39,394 nt of DNA from DASZXJ01 sp035545895 (GCA_035545895.1 DASZXJ010000043.1:1-39394), one strand, 5' to 3'; counted from the stretch's first letter, positions 1 to 8,312 are shown. Notes: generated by a model not told the origin, from the sequence alone. Numbers and translations are program-made.

Positions 1-1166
1 ATGCTGGACGAAAACGGGACGCCCGCCTCCTTGCGTATGTCATGTACCACGGGCATGAACGTCGCCACCGCGAGCACGTTATCCAAAAATGCGCTCAGCC
101 AGCCGGTTGACCAGCCGATGACTTGAATCAGCGCCCCCGGCCGACTGAAGCCGCCTCGCACCTTGTGGGCAATCACCTGCGTAACCATCGTATCTTCCAG
201 CGTGCCGACCGATGCGAACAGCATCATGAAAAATGAAAGTGTCCACCAGTCCACGCGCCGCTCGACCAAGCCTCGCGCGTTTCTCTGACTGAGCAATAAC
301 ACGACGCTGCCCATGGTCAGCGCCGCAGCCACCATCATGGTCCCTTCGCCCAAATGCAGTTTTTCCTCGAGCAGTCCGTGTGTCGAAAGCATCGCAATCA
401 GGCCGATCAGAATCGCCCAGCATTTCCTGGAGCTTTTATTCTGAGACAGATTGATTTGCGTCGATGAAAACTGCGTCTCCATGGCAGCGCCAAACTGTGC
501 AAACGCATCGGCATACCACCAGCGGCAAATCGCATAGACCACTCCATCCACGACCAGCGAAATCGGCGCTGCCCACTTCAGAAAATCCACGAAGCTAAGC
601 CCCGTCTTTAAGGCGATCATCACTCCGATCGGATTGCCCACCGAACTCATGGCCGAGCCGATGTTGCAGGCAAAGACGAGCATGATTACAAACGGCGTTG
701 CATCCAGCCGATATCGCGATGTCAAATTCAACATCGCGCCCGCCATAAAGAGAATCGCCGTCACCTCGCCGATTAAAGCCGAAAACAACGAGGCCAGAAT
801 CATCATGCCCGCCAGCAAAAGCTGTGGCCGAGGCCCGATCAAGCGAGTCAAGGACGCGACAATTCCCTCGAAGAATTGATTCTCTTCAAGATATCCGATG
901 ACGATGAACGTGCCGATCAGAAAGACGATGACATCCAGACTGGCTGCCTGCGTGAAGCGAGGAACGGTTAACAGTCCGCTCGTCATCAACGTCGCAATTC
1001 CGCCAAAAGCAAAGGCAAGACGAAATTCCGCGAAAATCAACGTGCCATATATAAAAGTCGTGAAGATAGCGATGCTGGCAATTTGACGGGGTTCAAACCA
1101 GCCGCAAAAGAGAAGCAGGGCGCACGTTGAGATCAGCAAGCTGGCAAATGTGATGGCTTTGCGCAT
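1..1166 (-). CDS. Ion transporter of the ArsB/NhaD/SLC13 (IT) superfamily, C-terminus outside window
   Basis: Reading the minus strand from the ATG at 1166 gives an open frame of 388 codons that runs off the window edge, so the C-terminus is missing. An in-frame TAA lies two codons upstream, which fixes the start. The protein is very hydrophobic, with about nine or ten predicted membrane segments. It has a glycine-rich re-entrant motif (NIGSAMSSVGNPIGVMIA, about residue 165-180) and a second related stretch near the window edge (WLSAFLDNVLAVATFMP). This duplicated hairpin pattern is typical of ion-transporter superfamily permeases that exchange Na+/H+ or carry anions. Substrate cannot be told. 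It is the last visible gene of a minus-strand run after the SDR and DUF167 genes, with a 47-nt gap. Small plus-strand frames inside it are shadows. Confidence 0.75.
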   Translation of the reverse strand, partial: MRKAITFASLLISTCALLLFCGWFEPRQIASIAIFTTFIYGTLIFAEFRLAFAFGGIATLMTSGLLTVPRFTQAASLDVIVFLIGTFIVIGYLEENQFFEGIVASLTRLIGPRPQLLLAGMMILASLFSALIGEVTAILFMAGAMLNLTSRYRLDATPFVIMLVFACNIGSAMSSVGNPIGVMIALKTGLSFVDFLKWAAPISLVVDGVVYAICRWWYADAFAQFGAAMETQFSSTQINLSQNKSSRKCWAILIGLIAMLSTHGLLEEKLHLGEGTMMVAAALTMGSVVLLLSQRNARGLVERRVDWWTLSFFMMLFASVGTLEDTMVTQVIAHKVRGGFSRPGALIQVIGWSTGWLSAFLDNVLAVATFMPVVHDIRKEAGVPFSSS

Positions 1167-1213
1167 CAGTCGTTAGATCGGCGGGCGGACTGTATCCCAT
1201 ACAGGGAATCCTG

Positions 1214-1507
1214 TCACGACTCATCGATCAGCGACCTCAACTGATTGACAGCGATGCCTTTGATCTGGACCTGTTTACGAGGATTTGTGTGACCTTTCAG
1301 AATAATGATTTGTTTCTTCGAGATACGAAACGCATCAGACAAAAGCTCGATCACAGCCTCGTTGGCCGCTCCTTTTTGCGCGGGCTTGCTGACCGCCACT
1401 TTCAAGGAATCGCCCAGCAAACCGACAATTCGATCACGGGATGAACCGGGGACGACCTTCACCCAGAACGTCACGCCGCCATCGACAGTCTCAATCCGCA
1501 AAGGCAT
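1214..1507 (-). CDS. DUF167 / YggU family protein
   Basis: This 97-residue protein matches the small YggU/DUF167 family in length and pattern: a beta-rich start (VTFWVKVVPGSSRDRIVG), a conserved LKVAVSKPAQKGAANEAVIELL block, and a C-terminal I.KGHTNPRKQVQIKG segment. The family is widespread, single-domain and probably cytoplasmic; its biochemical role is unknown. The gene begins 17 nt after the SDR stop codon on the same strand and precedes the transporter, so all three are probably cotranscribed. A plus-strand frame at 1305-1541 is its shadow. Confidence 0.85.
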   Translation of the reverse strand: MPLRIETVDGGVTFWVKVVPGSSRDRIVGLLGDSLKVAVSKPAQKGAANEAVIELLSDAFRISKKQIIILKGHTNPRKQVQIKGIAVNQLRSLIDES

Positions 1508-1524
1508 TCGCGGGATTGTACCCG

Positions 1525-2538
1525 CTACTCCTTCTGAATAGATCCGCTTGCGAATAACAATACTCCTGCGGCAAGTCCGGCTCCGATCGCCAGCGCGCTG
1601 GTCACCAAAGGCCGAAGTGCGGCCTCGGTATAGACGGCGCTCCTGGAAACGTGACCTTCATAATCGCCATGTTGTTTTCCGCCATTGACCGGCGCATGGA
1701 GTGCATCGGGCCGATCCGAGCGTCCCTGTTTTACCTGGCTCTTAAAAAAGTGCTCGCTTTCCATCAATCGATCGGTCAATCGCGGCGCGAGCCCCCCGGA
1801 AGACATCACTTTACCTGCCCCGCCGACGATAATGTCTCGTCGCGGATTCTGGGCGCAAAACAGAATGGTCCTGGCGACCACTTCCGGCGCATACACGGGC
1901 GGAGGAAAAGCAGGATCGCCTTCCATGTAATTCTTGGCATGCTGCGTATAAGGAGTGTTAATCGCAGCCGGCTTTACCAGCGTCACCGATACGGGCGCCC
2001 GGTCGTGTTCCAGTTCCATTCGCAATGAATCGGTGAATCCCTTCACCGCATGCTTGCTGGCCGAATAAATTCCCTGGAGCGGAATAGGCTGATCGGACAC
2101 GACGCTGCCGACATTGATCAATGCTCCACCCGTTTGTCTTAAATGTTTGGCCGCGACGGTCGATCCGTGAACGACGCCCCAGAAATTCGTGTCAAACAGT
2201 CGCCGAGCATCTTCAATCGAAATATCCTCGATTTTCCCGTAAATGGAGACTCCGGCGTTGTTGACCCACGTGTCAAATCCGCCGAATCGTTCCCTGGCGG
2301 TGGCGGCGATGCGCTCAACCTGATCAAGTTGTCCGACGTCAGCGACAACATATGCCGCCTGACCGCCGGCCCGGGTGATTTGATCGCAAATGTCCTTCAG
2401 CACCTGTTCATTTCGCGAGGCAGCTATCACCTTGGCGCCCTGCTTGGCAGCCATGCGCACGGTTGTCAGGCCGATGCCGCTGCTCGCGCCGGTGATGACG
2501 ATGACCTGTTCTTGAATCTTTTTGAGATGGACCTTCAT
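1525..2538 (-). CDS. SDR family NAD(P)-dependent oxidoreductase with C-terminal hydrophobic segment
   Basis: A 337-residue short-chain dehydrogenase/reductase. The Rossmann signature TGASSGIG is at about residues 17-24, NNAG at about 92-95 and the catalytic YSASK motif at about 158-162, with the usual Ser about 13 residues earlier. The core is about 240 residues long. The remaining ~90 residues form a tail that ends in a hydrophobic stretch (LVTSALAIGAGLAAGVLLFASG), perhaps a membrane anchor. The ATG at 2538 is preceded by AAGGAG at a 7-nt distance, one of the best ribosome binding sites in the window. Substrate is unknown; tailed SDRs of this kind act on lipids, sugars or sterols in other organisms. 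It heads a minus-strand run with DUF167 and the transporter and is divergent from pyrR. Confidence 0.9.
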   Translation of the reverse strand: MKVHLKKIQEQVIVITGASSGIGLTTVRMAAKQGAKVIAASRNEQVLKDICDQITRAGGQAAYVVADVGQLDQVERIAATARERFGGFDTWVNNAGVSIYGKIEDISIEDARRLFDTNFWGVVHGSTVAAKHLRQTGGALINVGSVVSDQPIPLQGIYSASKHAVKGFTDSLRMELEHDRAPVSVTLVKPAAINTPYTQHAKNYMEGDPAFPPPVYAPEVVARTILFCAQNPRRDIIVGGAGKVMSSGGLAPRLTDRLMESEHFFKSQVKQGRSDRPDALHAPVNGGKQHGDYEGHVSRSAVYTEAALRPLVTSALAIGAGLAAGVLLFASGSIQKE

Positions 2539-2545
2539 GAACGGA

Positions 2546-2551
2546 CTCCTT
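2546..2551 (-). promoter_or_regulatory. Ribosome binding site AAGGAG of the SDR gene
   Basis: AAGGAG on the minus strand, 7 nt before the ATG at 2538. Most genes in the window lack such a clear site, so it supports this start. Confidence 0.7.
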
Positions 2552-2711
2552 TGTTACGAATACCCAACGCTAACCGCGAAGGTCCGGCAGCCAATATCAG
2601 GGAATGCATGAAAATGGGGTAAATCGGCAGGTAGCTCGAAGTTATCGAAATTTCGCAACGCGGGTCGCTACGTTAAGTCGTGCAACCAGCCCCGCGGTTT
2701 TGCCGGGGGAT

Positions 2712-2739
2712 TTGTCTTTGTACACATTTTCCATAAACT
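2712..2739 (+). promoter_or_regulatory. Possible pyrR promoter in the SDR-pyrR divergent gap
   Basis: TTGTCT (2712-2717) and TAAACT (2734-2739) are 16 nt apart and end only 9 nt before the pyrR ATG. If real, the mRNA would have almost no 5' leader. The rest of the 210-bp gap holds a palindrome CGAAATTTCG (2646-2655) and a weak GC hairpin around 2693-2709. No PyrR-binding RNA loop was recognised. Confidence 0.3.
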
Positions 2740-2748
2740 ACCTGGCTG

Positions 2749-3282
2749 ATGCGTACGAGTTACGATCAGGCAGATGTTCAGCGAATTATTGAACAGCTCG
2801 CATCACGTATTGCCGGGACTTTTCCCGCCGATCAGCCCATCACCATCGTCGGAATTCGAACACGCGGCGAAGTGCTCGCCCAGCGATTGACCAGCCTGCT
2901 TGAAAATCGCGGATACCGAAACATCGGCCGCGGCGTTTTGGATATCACCCTCTATCGCGATGATCTTTCCGAAGTCGGTCCCAGGCCAATGGTCCGGCCT
3001 ACGCGAATCGATATCGGCATTGATGGACGTCCCCTGCTCTTGACCGATGATGTTCTATTCACCGGCCGATCGGTTCGGGCGGCGATGGAAGCGCTGAATG
3101 ACTTCGGCCGGCCGAGCGCAATTCGCCTGGTCGTGCTCATCGACCGGCGTGGACGCGAGTTGCCGATCCAGGCGGACTTTGTCGGGCTGACCATGCCCGA
3201 TGTCCCCGTCGATCATCGCGTCAACGTGAAATTTACCGAATCGGATGATCGTGACGAGATCGTTGTTGAACCAAGGAAATGA
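2749..3282 (+). CDS. pyrR: Bifunctional pyr operon regulator / uracil phosphoribosyltransferase PyrR
   Basis: 177 residues, the normal PyrR length. The PRPP-binding loop is the LLLTDDVLFTGRSVRAAM block (about residues 95-112), with two acidic residues followed by TGRS. The N-terminal VGIRTRGEVLAQRL and the LVVLIDRRGRELPIQADFVG block are also typical. In bacilli PyrR binds pyr mRNA and controls attenuation, and it has uracil phosphoribosyltransferase activity; outside Firmicutes the regulatory role is less certain. The stop codon overlaps the pyrB start (ATGA), so translation is coupled. Only about 9 nt separates a possible -10 box from the ATG, leaving no obvious room for an upstream attenuator. 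Confidence 0.92.
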   Translation: MRTSYDQADVQRIIEQLASRIAGTFPADQPITIVGIRTRGEVLAQRLTSLLENRGYRNIGRGVLDITLYRDDLSEVGPRPMVRPTRIDIGIDGRPLLLTDDVLFTGRSVRAAMEALNDFGRPSAIRLVVLIDRRGRELPIQADFVGLTMPDVPVDHRVNVKFTESDDRDEIVVEPRK

Positions 3283-4226
3283 GCTTGCCCAAGACCGCTC
3301 AACATCACTGGACTCGCAAACACCTGCTCGCGCTGGAAGACCTCTCAACCGACGAAATCCGTTTCGTTCTTGATACTGCCGATTCGTTCAAGGAAGTTTC
3401 CACCCGCAGCATCAAGAAAGTGCCCGCCCTGCGAGGCCGGGTGATCGTCAATGCATTTTGGGAAGACAGCACGCGCACCCGCACGAGTTTTGGGCTGGCA
3501 GCCCAGCGGCTTGGCGCCGATGTGATCGATTTTTCCGAAAAAGGATCGAGCGTCAGCAAGGGTGAAACGCTGATCGACACGGCCCGCAACATTGAAGCGA
3601 TGGGAATCGATGTCATCGTCGTGCGACACCCCGCGGCGGGCGCAGCCGAGGTCTTGTCCCGCACGGTCAAATGCAGTGTCGTCAACGCCGGCGATGGCGC
3701 ACACGAGCATCCAACGCAGGGTTTGCTTGATCTGTACACCATTCGCGAACGCTTTGGAAAAATCGAGGGTTTAAGGGTCGCGATTGTCGGGGATATTTCC
3801 AACAGCCGAGTGGCGCGGTCGGATTTGTGGGGCCTGAAGAAAATGGGCGCCGAGGTGATTCTCGTCGGTCCGCCGACGCTGCTTCCCAAATCGTTCGAAC
3901 AACTGGGCGCAACCATCGTCCACAATTTCGATGAAATCGTCGGGCAGGTCGATGTCATCAACATGCTCCGCGTGCAGTTCGAGCGGATCAAAAGCAGCCA
4001 GTTCCCCAGCGTGCGGGAATTCACGGCTTTATTTGGTTTGACCGGCGACCGATTCAAGCGATGCAAGAAAGATGTCTTCGTCATGCACCCAGGCCCCATG
4101 AACCGCGGCCTGGAGATTCAAAGCCAGATCGCCGACGGCCCCCAAAGCGGAATCCTGACGCAAGTCACCAACGGCCTGGCCGTTAGAATGGCAACGCTTT
4201 ACCTGGTAACGCATTCGACGACTTAG
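3279..4226 (+). CDS. pyrB: Aspartate carbamoyltransferase catalytic subunit
   Basis: 315 residues, standard for PyrB. It joins carbamoyl phosphate to aspartate, the committed step of pyrimidine synthesis, in the cytoplasm. The carbamoyl-phosphate loop STRTRTSF is at about residues 64-71, followed by the KGETLIDTARNIEAMG block. HPTQGLLDLYTI (about 143-154) and the C-terminal HPGPMNRGLEI motif are the other signatures. It overlaps pyrR by 4 nt. No pyrI regulatory subunit follows. The TAG stop codon lies inside the left inverted repeat of the downstream cassette, so the last residues of the protein may have been set by that insertion. Confidence 0.96.
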   Translation: MSLPKTAQHHWTRKHLLALEDLSTDEIRFVLDTADSFKEVSTRSIKKVPALRGRVIVNAFWEDSTRTRTSFGLAAQRLGADVIDFSEKGSSVSKGETLIDTARNIEAMGIDVIVVRHPAAGAAEVLSRTVKCSVVNAGDGAHEHPTQGLLDLYTIRERFGKIEGLRVAIVGDISNSRVARSDLWGLKKMGAEVILVGPPTLLPKSFEQLGATIVHNFDEIVGQVDVINMLRVQFERIKSSQFPSVREFTALFGLTGDRFKRCKKDVFVMHPGPMNRGLEIQSQIADGPQSGILTQVTNGLAVRMATLYLVTHSTT

Positions 4227-4696
4227 CCACAGAGGACACGGAGAACACAGAGGCTGAAAATGGATGCCGAATTGATCTTGGATGAAGAAATGGAGCCAAA
4301 TGCCCGGCTAAATGAGATCACCAACCGGATCCTCGCGGCGGCATTTGACGTCCATACGGAGCTCGGGCCTGGATACCAGGAGCAAATCTACGGAAATGCC
4401 TTGGCCATGGAGTTCGAGCGCCGGCATATTCGATTCGAGCGTGAAGTCTCTTTCCAGGTCTTATACAAAGGACAGCCTGTCGGAATGGGAAAATCTGACT
4501 TCATCGTGGAGGTTGCGTCCTCGTGGAATTGAAAGCTGTTGAAAGTCTTAACTCGCTATTTACTGCCCAGGTTATTTCGTATCTGAAGGCAACGAAGATT
4601 AAGCTGGCCTTGCTGATTAATTTCAATGTTCGAAGACTCAAGGATGGCATCAAAAGAATTGCCCTCTGATTCTTCTCTGTGCACTCTGTGGCTAAG
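4222..4696. mobile_element. Putative small cassette bounded by inverted repeats, carrying a GxxExxY gene
   Basis: CTTAGCCACAGAG at 4222-4234 is repeated exactly in inverse orientation at 4684-4696. The match continues imperfectly inwards for about 24 nt on each side. The 475-bp unit sits precisely between pyrB and pyrC and contains one frameshifted GxxExxY gene. No target duplication is obvious (cgacga on the left, aaaagt on the right) and no transposase is present, so movement would have to be in trans or passive. From memory, GxxExxY genes often have CACAGAG-type flanks; that recollection was not checked here. Confidence 0.6.
4260..4669 (+). pseudogene. GxxExxY family protein, frameshifted
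   Basis: The first frame (4260-4532) encodes a typical GxxExxY start: LNEITNRILAAAFDVHTELGPGYQEQIYGNALAMEFE, then REVSFQVLYKGQPVG. It then runs into unrelated residues and stops at 4532. From about 4511 the frame ending at 4669 continues the family exactly: VLVELKAVESLNSLFTAQV, ISYLKATKIKLALLINFNV and RRLKDGIKRIAL. One missing base near 4510 explains both parts; the restored protein would be about 136 residues. The family resembles small nuclease-like or mobile-associated proteins, but its function is not established. It could be a true pseudogene or a sequencing deletion. Confidence 0.85.
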
Positions 4697-4703
4697 AAAA
4701 GTT

Positions 4704-5978
4704 ATGTCATCACTGCTCATCCAACACGGCACGATCATTGATCCTTCGCAGAAGATTCAGCGAAAGGCCGATTTGTTTATTCGCGATGGCAGGATCGCGA
4801 CGGCTTCTGCAGGCGCCAAGGCGGATCGGGTGATCGATGCCAGCGGGTGTTTCGTCACGCCCGGCCTGATCGATATTCACGTGCATTTTCGTGAGCCGGG
4901 CGATGAAGAGGAAGAGACGATCGCCTCCGGCAGTGCTGCGGCTGTGGCGGGCGGGTTCACCACCGTCTGCTGCATGCCCAACACCAAGCCGCCCTTGGAT
5001 AACGAGGGCATGATCGAATTCGTCCGTCGCGAATCCGAACGCGTCGGGCTGGCCAGGGTTTTGCCCATCGGCGCGATCACCAAGGAACGCGCCGGCAAGG
5101 AACTGGCGGAGATCGGTTCGATGGTCGAACGCGGCGCCATTGCGTTCAGCGACGACGGCGTCGGCGTGGCAGACGCGGCCGTCATGCGCAAGGCGCTGCA
5201 ATATTGCAAAATGTTCGATGCCCTCATCATGCAACATTGCGAAGAGCCCAGCCTGGGCGGCGGGTGCATGCACGCCGGGCTTGTCTCCACCGTGCTCGGT
5301 TTGCCCGGAATTCCCGCGGAAGCTGAACAACTCATGATCGGTCGCGATCTGATGCTCAATCGCACCATCAATGGCCGATACCATGTCCAGCACATCAGCA
5401 CGGCTTACAGCGTTGAACTCATCCGAATCGCCAAGCGGGAAGGGATGAATGTCACCGCCGAGGTCGCGCCGCACCACCTGCTGCTGACCGATGAATCCTG
5501 CCGCGGCTATGACACGAATTACAAGATGAATCCTCCGCTGCGCACGGCCAACGACGTCAAAGCCTGCATCGAAGGCGTGAAGGACGGAACGATCGACTGC
5601 CTGGCCACCGATCACGCCCCCCACCGGGCAGAGGAAAAGGAACTGGAATTTCAGTACGCTCCATTCGGCATCCTGTCGATCGAGTGCGCGCTGGCTTTGT
5701 ACATCAAGGCCCTGGTCGAGCCGGGTCATGTCGATTGGACGAAACTGATCGACCTCATGAGCACCCAGCCAGCCCGGATCATCAAGCTGGACCGGGGCAC
5801 GCTCCGCGAGGGGTCAGCCGCCGACGTTACGGTCATCGATCCCAATCGGGAATGGACGATCGACATCGACTCATTTGAATCCAAGAGTCGAAATTGCCCA
5901 TTCAATGGCTGGAAGGTTAAAGGCTGCGCCACGCACACGATCGTCAACGGCGACATCAAGTGGACCGCACGTAAATAA
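4704..5978 (+). CDS. pyrC: Dihydroorotase
   Basis: 424 residues from the ATG at 4704. It closes carbamoyl-aspartate to dihydroorotate, the step after PyrB. The metal-binding DIHVHFREPG motif is at about residues 57-66. FSDDG, QHCEE, VQHIST and CLATDHAPH provide the remaining Asp and His ligands of a class I (PyrC/allantoinase-like) dihydroorotase. A longer frame opens at 4626, but those 26 extra residues are encoded by the GxxExxY gene end and its inverted repeat, so they are not original. The start lies only 7 nt after the right cassette end, so the cassette has replaced whatever spacer pyrB and pyrC once shared. Confidence 0.96.
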   Translation: MSSLLIQHGTIIDPSQKIQRKADLFIRDGRIATASAGAKADRVIDASGCFVTPGLIDIHVHFREPGDEEEETIASGSAAAVAGGFTTVCCMPNTKPPLDNEGMIEFVRRESERVGLARVLPIGAITKERAGKELAEIGSMVERGAIAFSDDGVGVADAAVMRKALQYCKMFDALIMQHCEEPSLGGGCMHAGLVSTVLGLPGIPAEAEQLMIGRDLMLNRTINGRYHVQHISTAYSVELIRIAKREGMNVTAEVAPHHLLLTDESCRGYDTNYKMNPPLRTANDVKACIEGVKDGTIDCLATDHAPHRAEEKELEFQYAPFGILSIECALALYIKALVEPGHVDWTKLIDLMSTQPARIIKLDRGTLREGSAADVTVIDPNREWTIDIDSFESKSRNCPFNGWKVKGCATHTIVNGDIKWTARK

Positions 5979-6207
5979 CGGCTTCTCCATCCGTTACGTC
6001 AATTTTCCCTATTTAGCGACTATACTTGCACTGCATTTAATAACATCGAAATTCTTCGGACTTTTTCTCTTCTGTTCCGCAAACCCCGGCTGCGCTGCCA
6101 GCCGCAATGCAGGCGAATGCTGCGAGTTGATCCGTAGGAGGGTACGGTGGGATACCGCATCGTTCGCTAGGCAACCAGTGGCGGGGGGTGGCGTTGATTC
6201 TGAGATC

Positions 6208-6288
6208 GAATGACCAATGACCAAATCCCAATGACCAACAAAATCCCAATGACGAATGACCAAATCAGAATGACGAAAATCCAGTGAC
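6208..6288. repeat. Imperfect AATGACCAA tandem array
   Basis: About eight degenerate units of the type AATGACCAA(ATCCC) follow one another in an 860-bp gene-free stretch (5979-6837). Units are unequal and degenerate, unlike a CRISPR. Arrays of this look are common between genes in planctomycetes and verrucomicrobia (remembered, not searched). Confidence 0.65.
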
Positions 6289-6301
6289 CCGCGGCTCCTT
6301 T

Positions 6302-6333
6302 GTTGCGCGCCATGCGGACTCATGTCGCGCAAC
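6302..6333. repeat. 8-bp inverted repeat GTTGCGCG / CGCGCAAC
   Basis: GTTGCGCG (6302-6309) and CGCGCAAC (6326-6333) are exact inverse copies separated by 16 nt, within the pyrC-downstream repeat stretch. No function is evident. Confidence 0.4.
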
Positions 6334-6343
6334 TCCAATTCCC

Positions 6344-6362
6344 AAATCCGAAATCCGAAATT
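6344..6362. repeat. AATCCGAAATCCGAAAT tract, copy 1
   Basis: A 7-nt period (ATCCGAA) runs here and recurs almost unchanged at 8964-8982 just before ftsK. It is a dispersed intergenic repeat with no coding content. Confidence 0.55.
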
Positions 6363-6496
6363 CCTATCCATTTCTCAAGGCTCCATGAAACTGCACAAAA
6401 TTGCGCGCAATGTGACGAATCGGACAAACGGATTTGTCAATGAAATGTGCTGAATCTTCGCGCATCTGCGTATTTCCCGCGGTCACTCTCAGCCCA

Positions 6497-6576
6497 CCGA
6501 TCAGCCGCGACGCGAAGCGGAGCGCTGTTTGGGGGTGACGCGGAAAAGCGCTCCGCTTCGCGTCGCGGCTGATCGG
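6497..6576. repeat. 30-bp perfect inverted repeat with 20-nt loop
   Basis: Arms 6497-6526 and 6547-6576 are exact reverse complements over 30 bases, with a 20-nt loop (6527-6546). The arm contains GCCGCGACGCGAAGCGGAGC. It looks like a REP- or MITE-type dispersed element. There is no T-run, so it is not a standard terminator. The rest of 5979-6837 holds no recognisable gene. Confidence 0.8.
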
Positions 6577-6837
6577 GTTGAAAGGCGCTGAAGTCAATGG
6601 TGAGCGACACCAAAGCGACTTCCCCGCATCACATTCCCCCACAGAGTTATGCATTTTTAAGTGCCGGATTTGTTGTCGGGGATAAAAACACTTGTGTAAC
6701 CATCGTAAGCATGCTAACGTCCTTGCTCAATCAGAAGTTTGTTCGGTTGAAAGTGCGTTTAATCCAAAAGTTGTACCTCGAATGAGGAGCAGCCGAGGAA
6801 ATACGCGGCGGTCTATTGCAGAAATGTTCTATTTTAT

Positions 6838-8057
6838 ATGGGCAAAATGACATCAAACCGACCAAATTGTTCTGGGCTTGGCCTCGGTATTCTTGTTGCG
6901 CTATTCTGCCACCAAGTCTCGAAAGCCGATGTCACTGCAGAAGAAATTATTTCGCGTCATCGAACCAGCGTTGAAGCTATACACACCTATCATTTCGAGA
7001 GTGACAATTTTAATCAATCTATGAACTCGAAGGATCAGGGGAAAACGGTCTTTCAGCGCAGTCGTATGGAAATCGTTGCCGACCGTGAACACAGCCGGTT
7101 GAAAGTATACACCAGCAGAACGGCGAACCCTGATGAAGCTTTGGTTGAAGAAAAATCCCAAATACAACTTTTTGTTTGGGACGGTAAGGTAAATTATGAA
7201 TATCGGATCACTCCTGGTGAAGGCACGCCCGAGAGTCGCGGTATACTTTTCAGAACTAAAGACGTTGCGGAAAACGACTCACATCTGAGGAATATGGACT
7301 CTGGTGTTGCTCTCGATGGGGTCTTTAAAGGCAATGTTGAGTCCATAAAGAAATCCTTCGACGGGCGAAAGAGATCCATTTGCGAGATGGGACAGACTCT
7401 GTGGGAGGTGCTGAATGTTATGTAATAGAGGCCGTTGCTGACAGCGGGAAATATACACTCTGGTTTGATCCATCCCATTCTTACAATATTGCAAAGGCGG
7501 AAATGCGAAAAGGTCCAACTGATCTCTACATGGGAAAGCCACTAGGAGAGCGACGAGACGCCTCTGGAAAACTATTGGGAGAGCAGTCGACTGAATATAT
7601 TTTTTCAATGGAAACTTTGCGATTTGCTCAAGACGGGAATATTTGGGTGCCCGCAGAAGCATCAATAATGTGCGAGCAAAATTTTAGTACAGGTCGCACT
7701 TTTTCTGAAAAAGCTCACCACGTAAGAAATGTTGTTGAAATCAATCGCGTTTTGGATCCGGCAGTGTTTGTGGCTGCTTTTCCCGATCATACGCGTGCAT
7801 TTGATACCGATGTCGCGAGCGGAATACAGTGGGTCTGGAATCAAGGTAAGTTTAGCCCGGACGTAGATGAGGAGGCTGTGGCGGCTGTTGAACAAACCGC
7901 CCGGCAAATCAACACTGATCCAATCTTGGCAAACGAGTCGAGTGATGGTGGTAGTCCTTTCAATTTTAGATCGTGGGCTTTAATTTGTGCTGCTTTAGTT
8001 GGTGCCTTGTCCCTTCTTATCTGGCAGCTTCGATATCGGCAAAGCAGAATTTCTTAG
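6838..8057 (+). pseudogene. Exported, membrane-anchored hypothetical protein, frameshifted (outer-membrane-lipoprotein-sorting-like)
   Basis: Two overlapping frames make one protein of about 406 residues. The first (6838-7425) starts with a signal-like segment (GLGLGILVALFCHQVSKA) and continues with a beta-rich region. The second has no ATG and is open from 7341; it carries on with RDGTDSVGGAECYVIEAV and GKYTLWFDPSHSYNIAKAEM, then ends in a membrane helix near its C-terminus (ALICAALVGALSLLIWQL). The YTLWFDPSHSYNI pattern is like LolA/LolB-fold or similar lipoprotein-sorting relatives common in planctomycetes. One base missing near 7380, in a short T run, would join the frames. The region is richer in A+T than its neighbours. 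Either a recent pseudogene or a sequencing deletion. Confidence 0.65.
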
Positions 8058-8207
8058 TTCTTGACCCAATGCATCAAGGTATTTTTCTCGGCCGCCTCTA
8101 TTCAGCTAACATCTCATAAGGCATCGTTATTGATTCGATCATTTCATGCCGCCTTGCGTTGGGATGGAAAAATCATATTGACGAAGAAACCAAAGTGCGT
8201 TTGCAAC

Positions 8208-8312
8208 ATGAAGAGCAAAGACCGAACCGCAACCGGCTCTGGTGAAGCTGAAGAATCATTCTTGAATGCCCTTGTTGATATAGCAAACTCTTTAGAAGAC
8301 TACGAGCCATAA
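8208..8312 (+). CDS. Very small hypothetical ORF
   Basis: A 34-codon frame from ATG 8208 ends with ESFLNALVDIANSLEDYEP. It looks protein-like in composition but matches no family I know. It may be a remnant of a larger gene: the stretch 8058-8481 otherwise holds no recognisable coding sequence, and the frame upstream of the ATG stays open to 8061 with unconvincing residues. There is no Shine-Dalgarno site. Confidence 0.2.
   Translation: MKSKDRTATGSGEAEESFLNALVDIANSLEDYEP

Noticed and set aside
634..1086. Two plus-strand ORFs in the transporter region
   Set aside because: They are shadows of the hydrophobic minus-strand transporter, which is open over the whole stretch.
4626..4703. Longer pyrC start
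   Set aside because: The 26 extra residues come from the GxxExxY gene end and inverted repeat.
6208..6288. CRISPR-like array
   Set aside because: The units are short, unequal and not separated by unique spacers; no cas gene is present.
6009..6654. Minus-strand ORFs in the pyrC-downstream gap
   Set aside because: They run through AATGACCAA repeats and the 30-bp hairpin and show no protein-like conservation.
7380..7425. Programmed frameshift in the exported protein gene
   Set aside because: No X-XXY-YYZ slippery heptamer or downstream pseudoknot was seen; a base loss is simpler.
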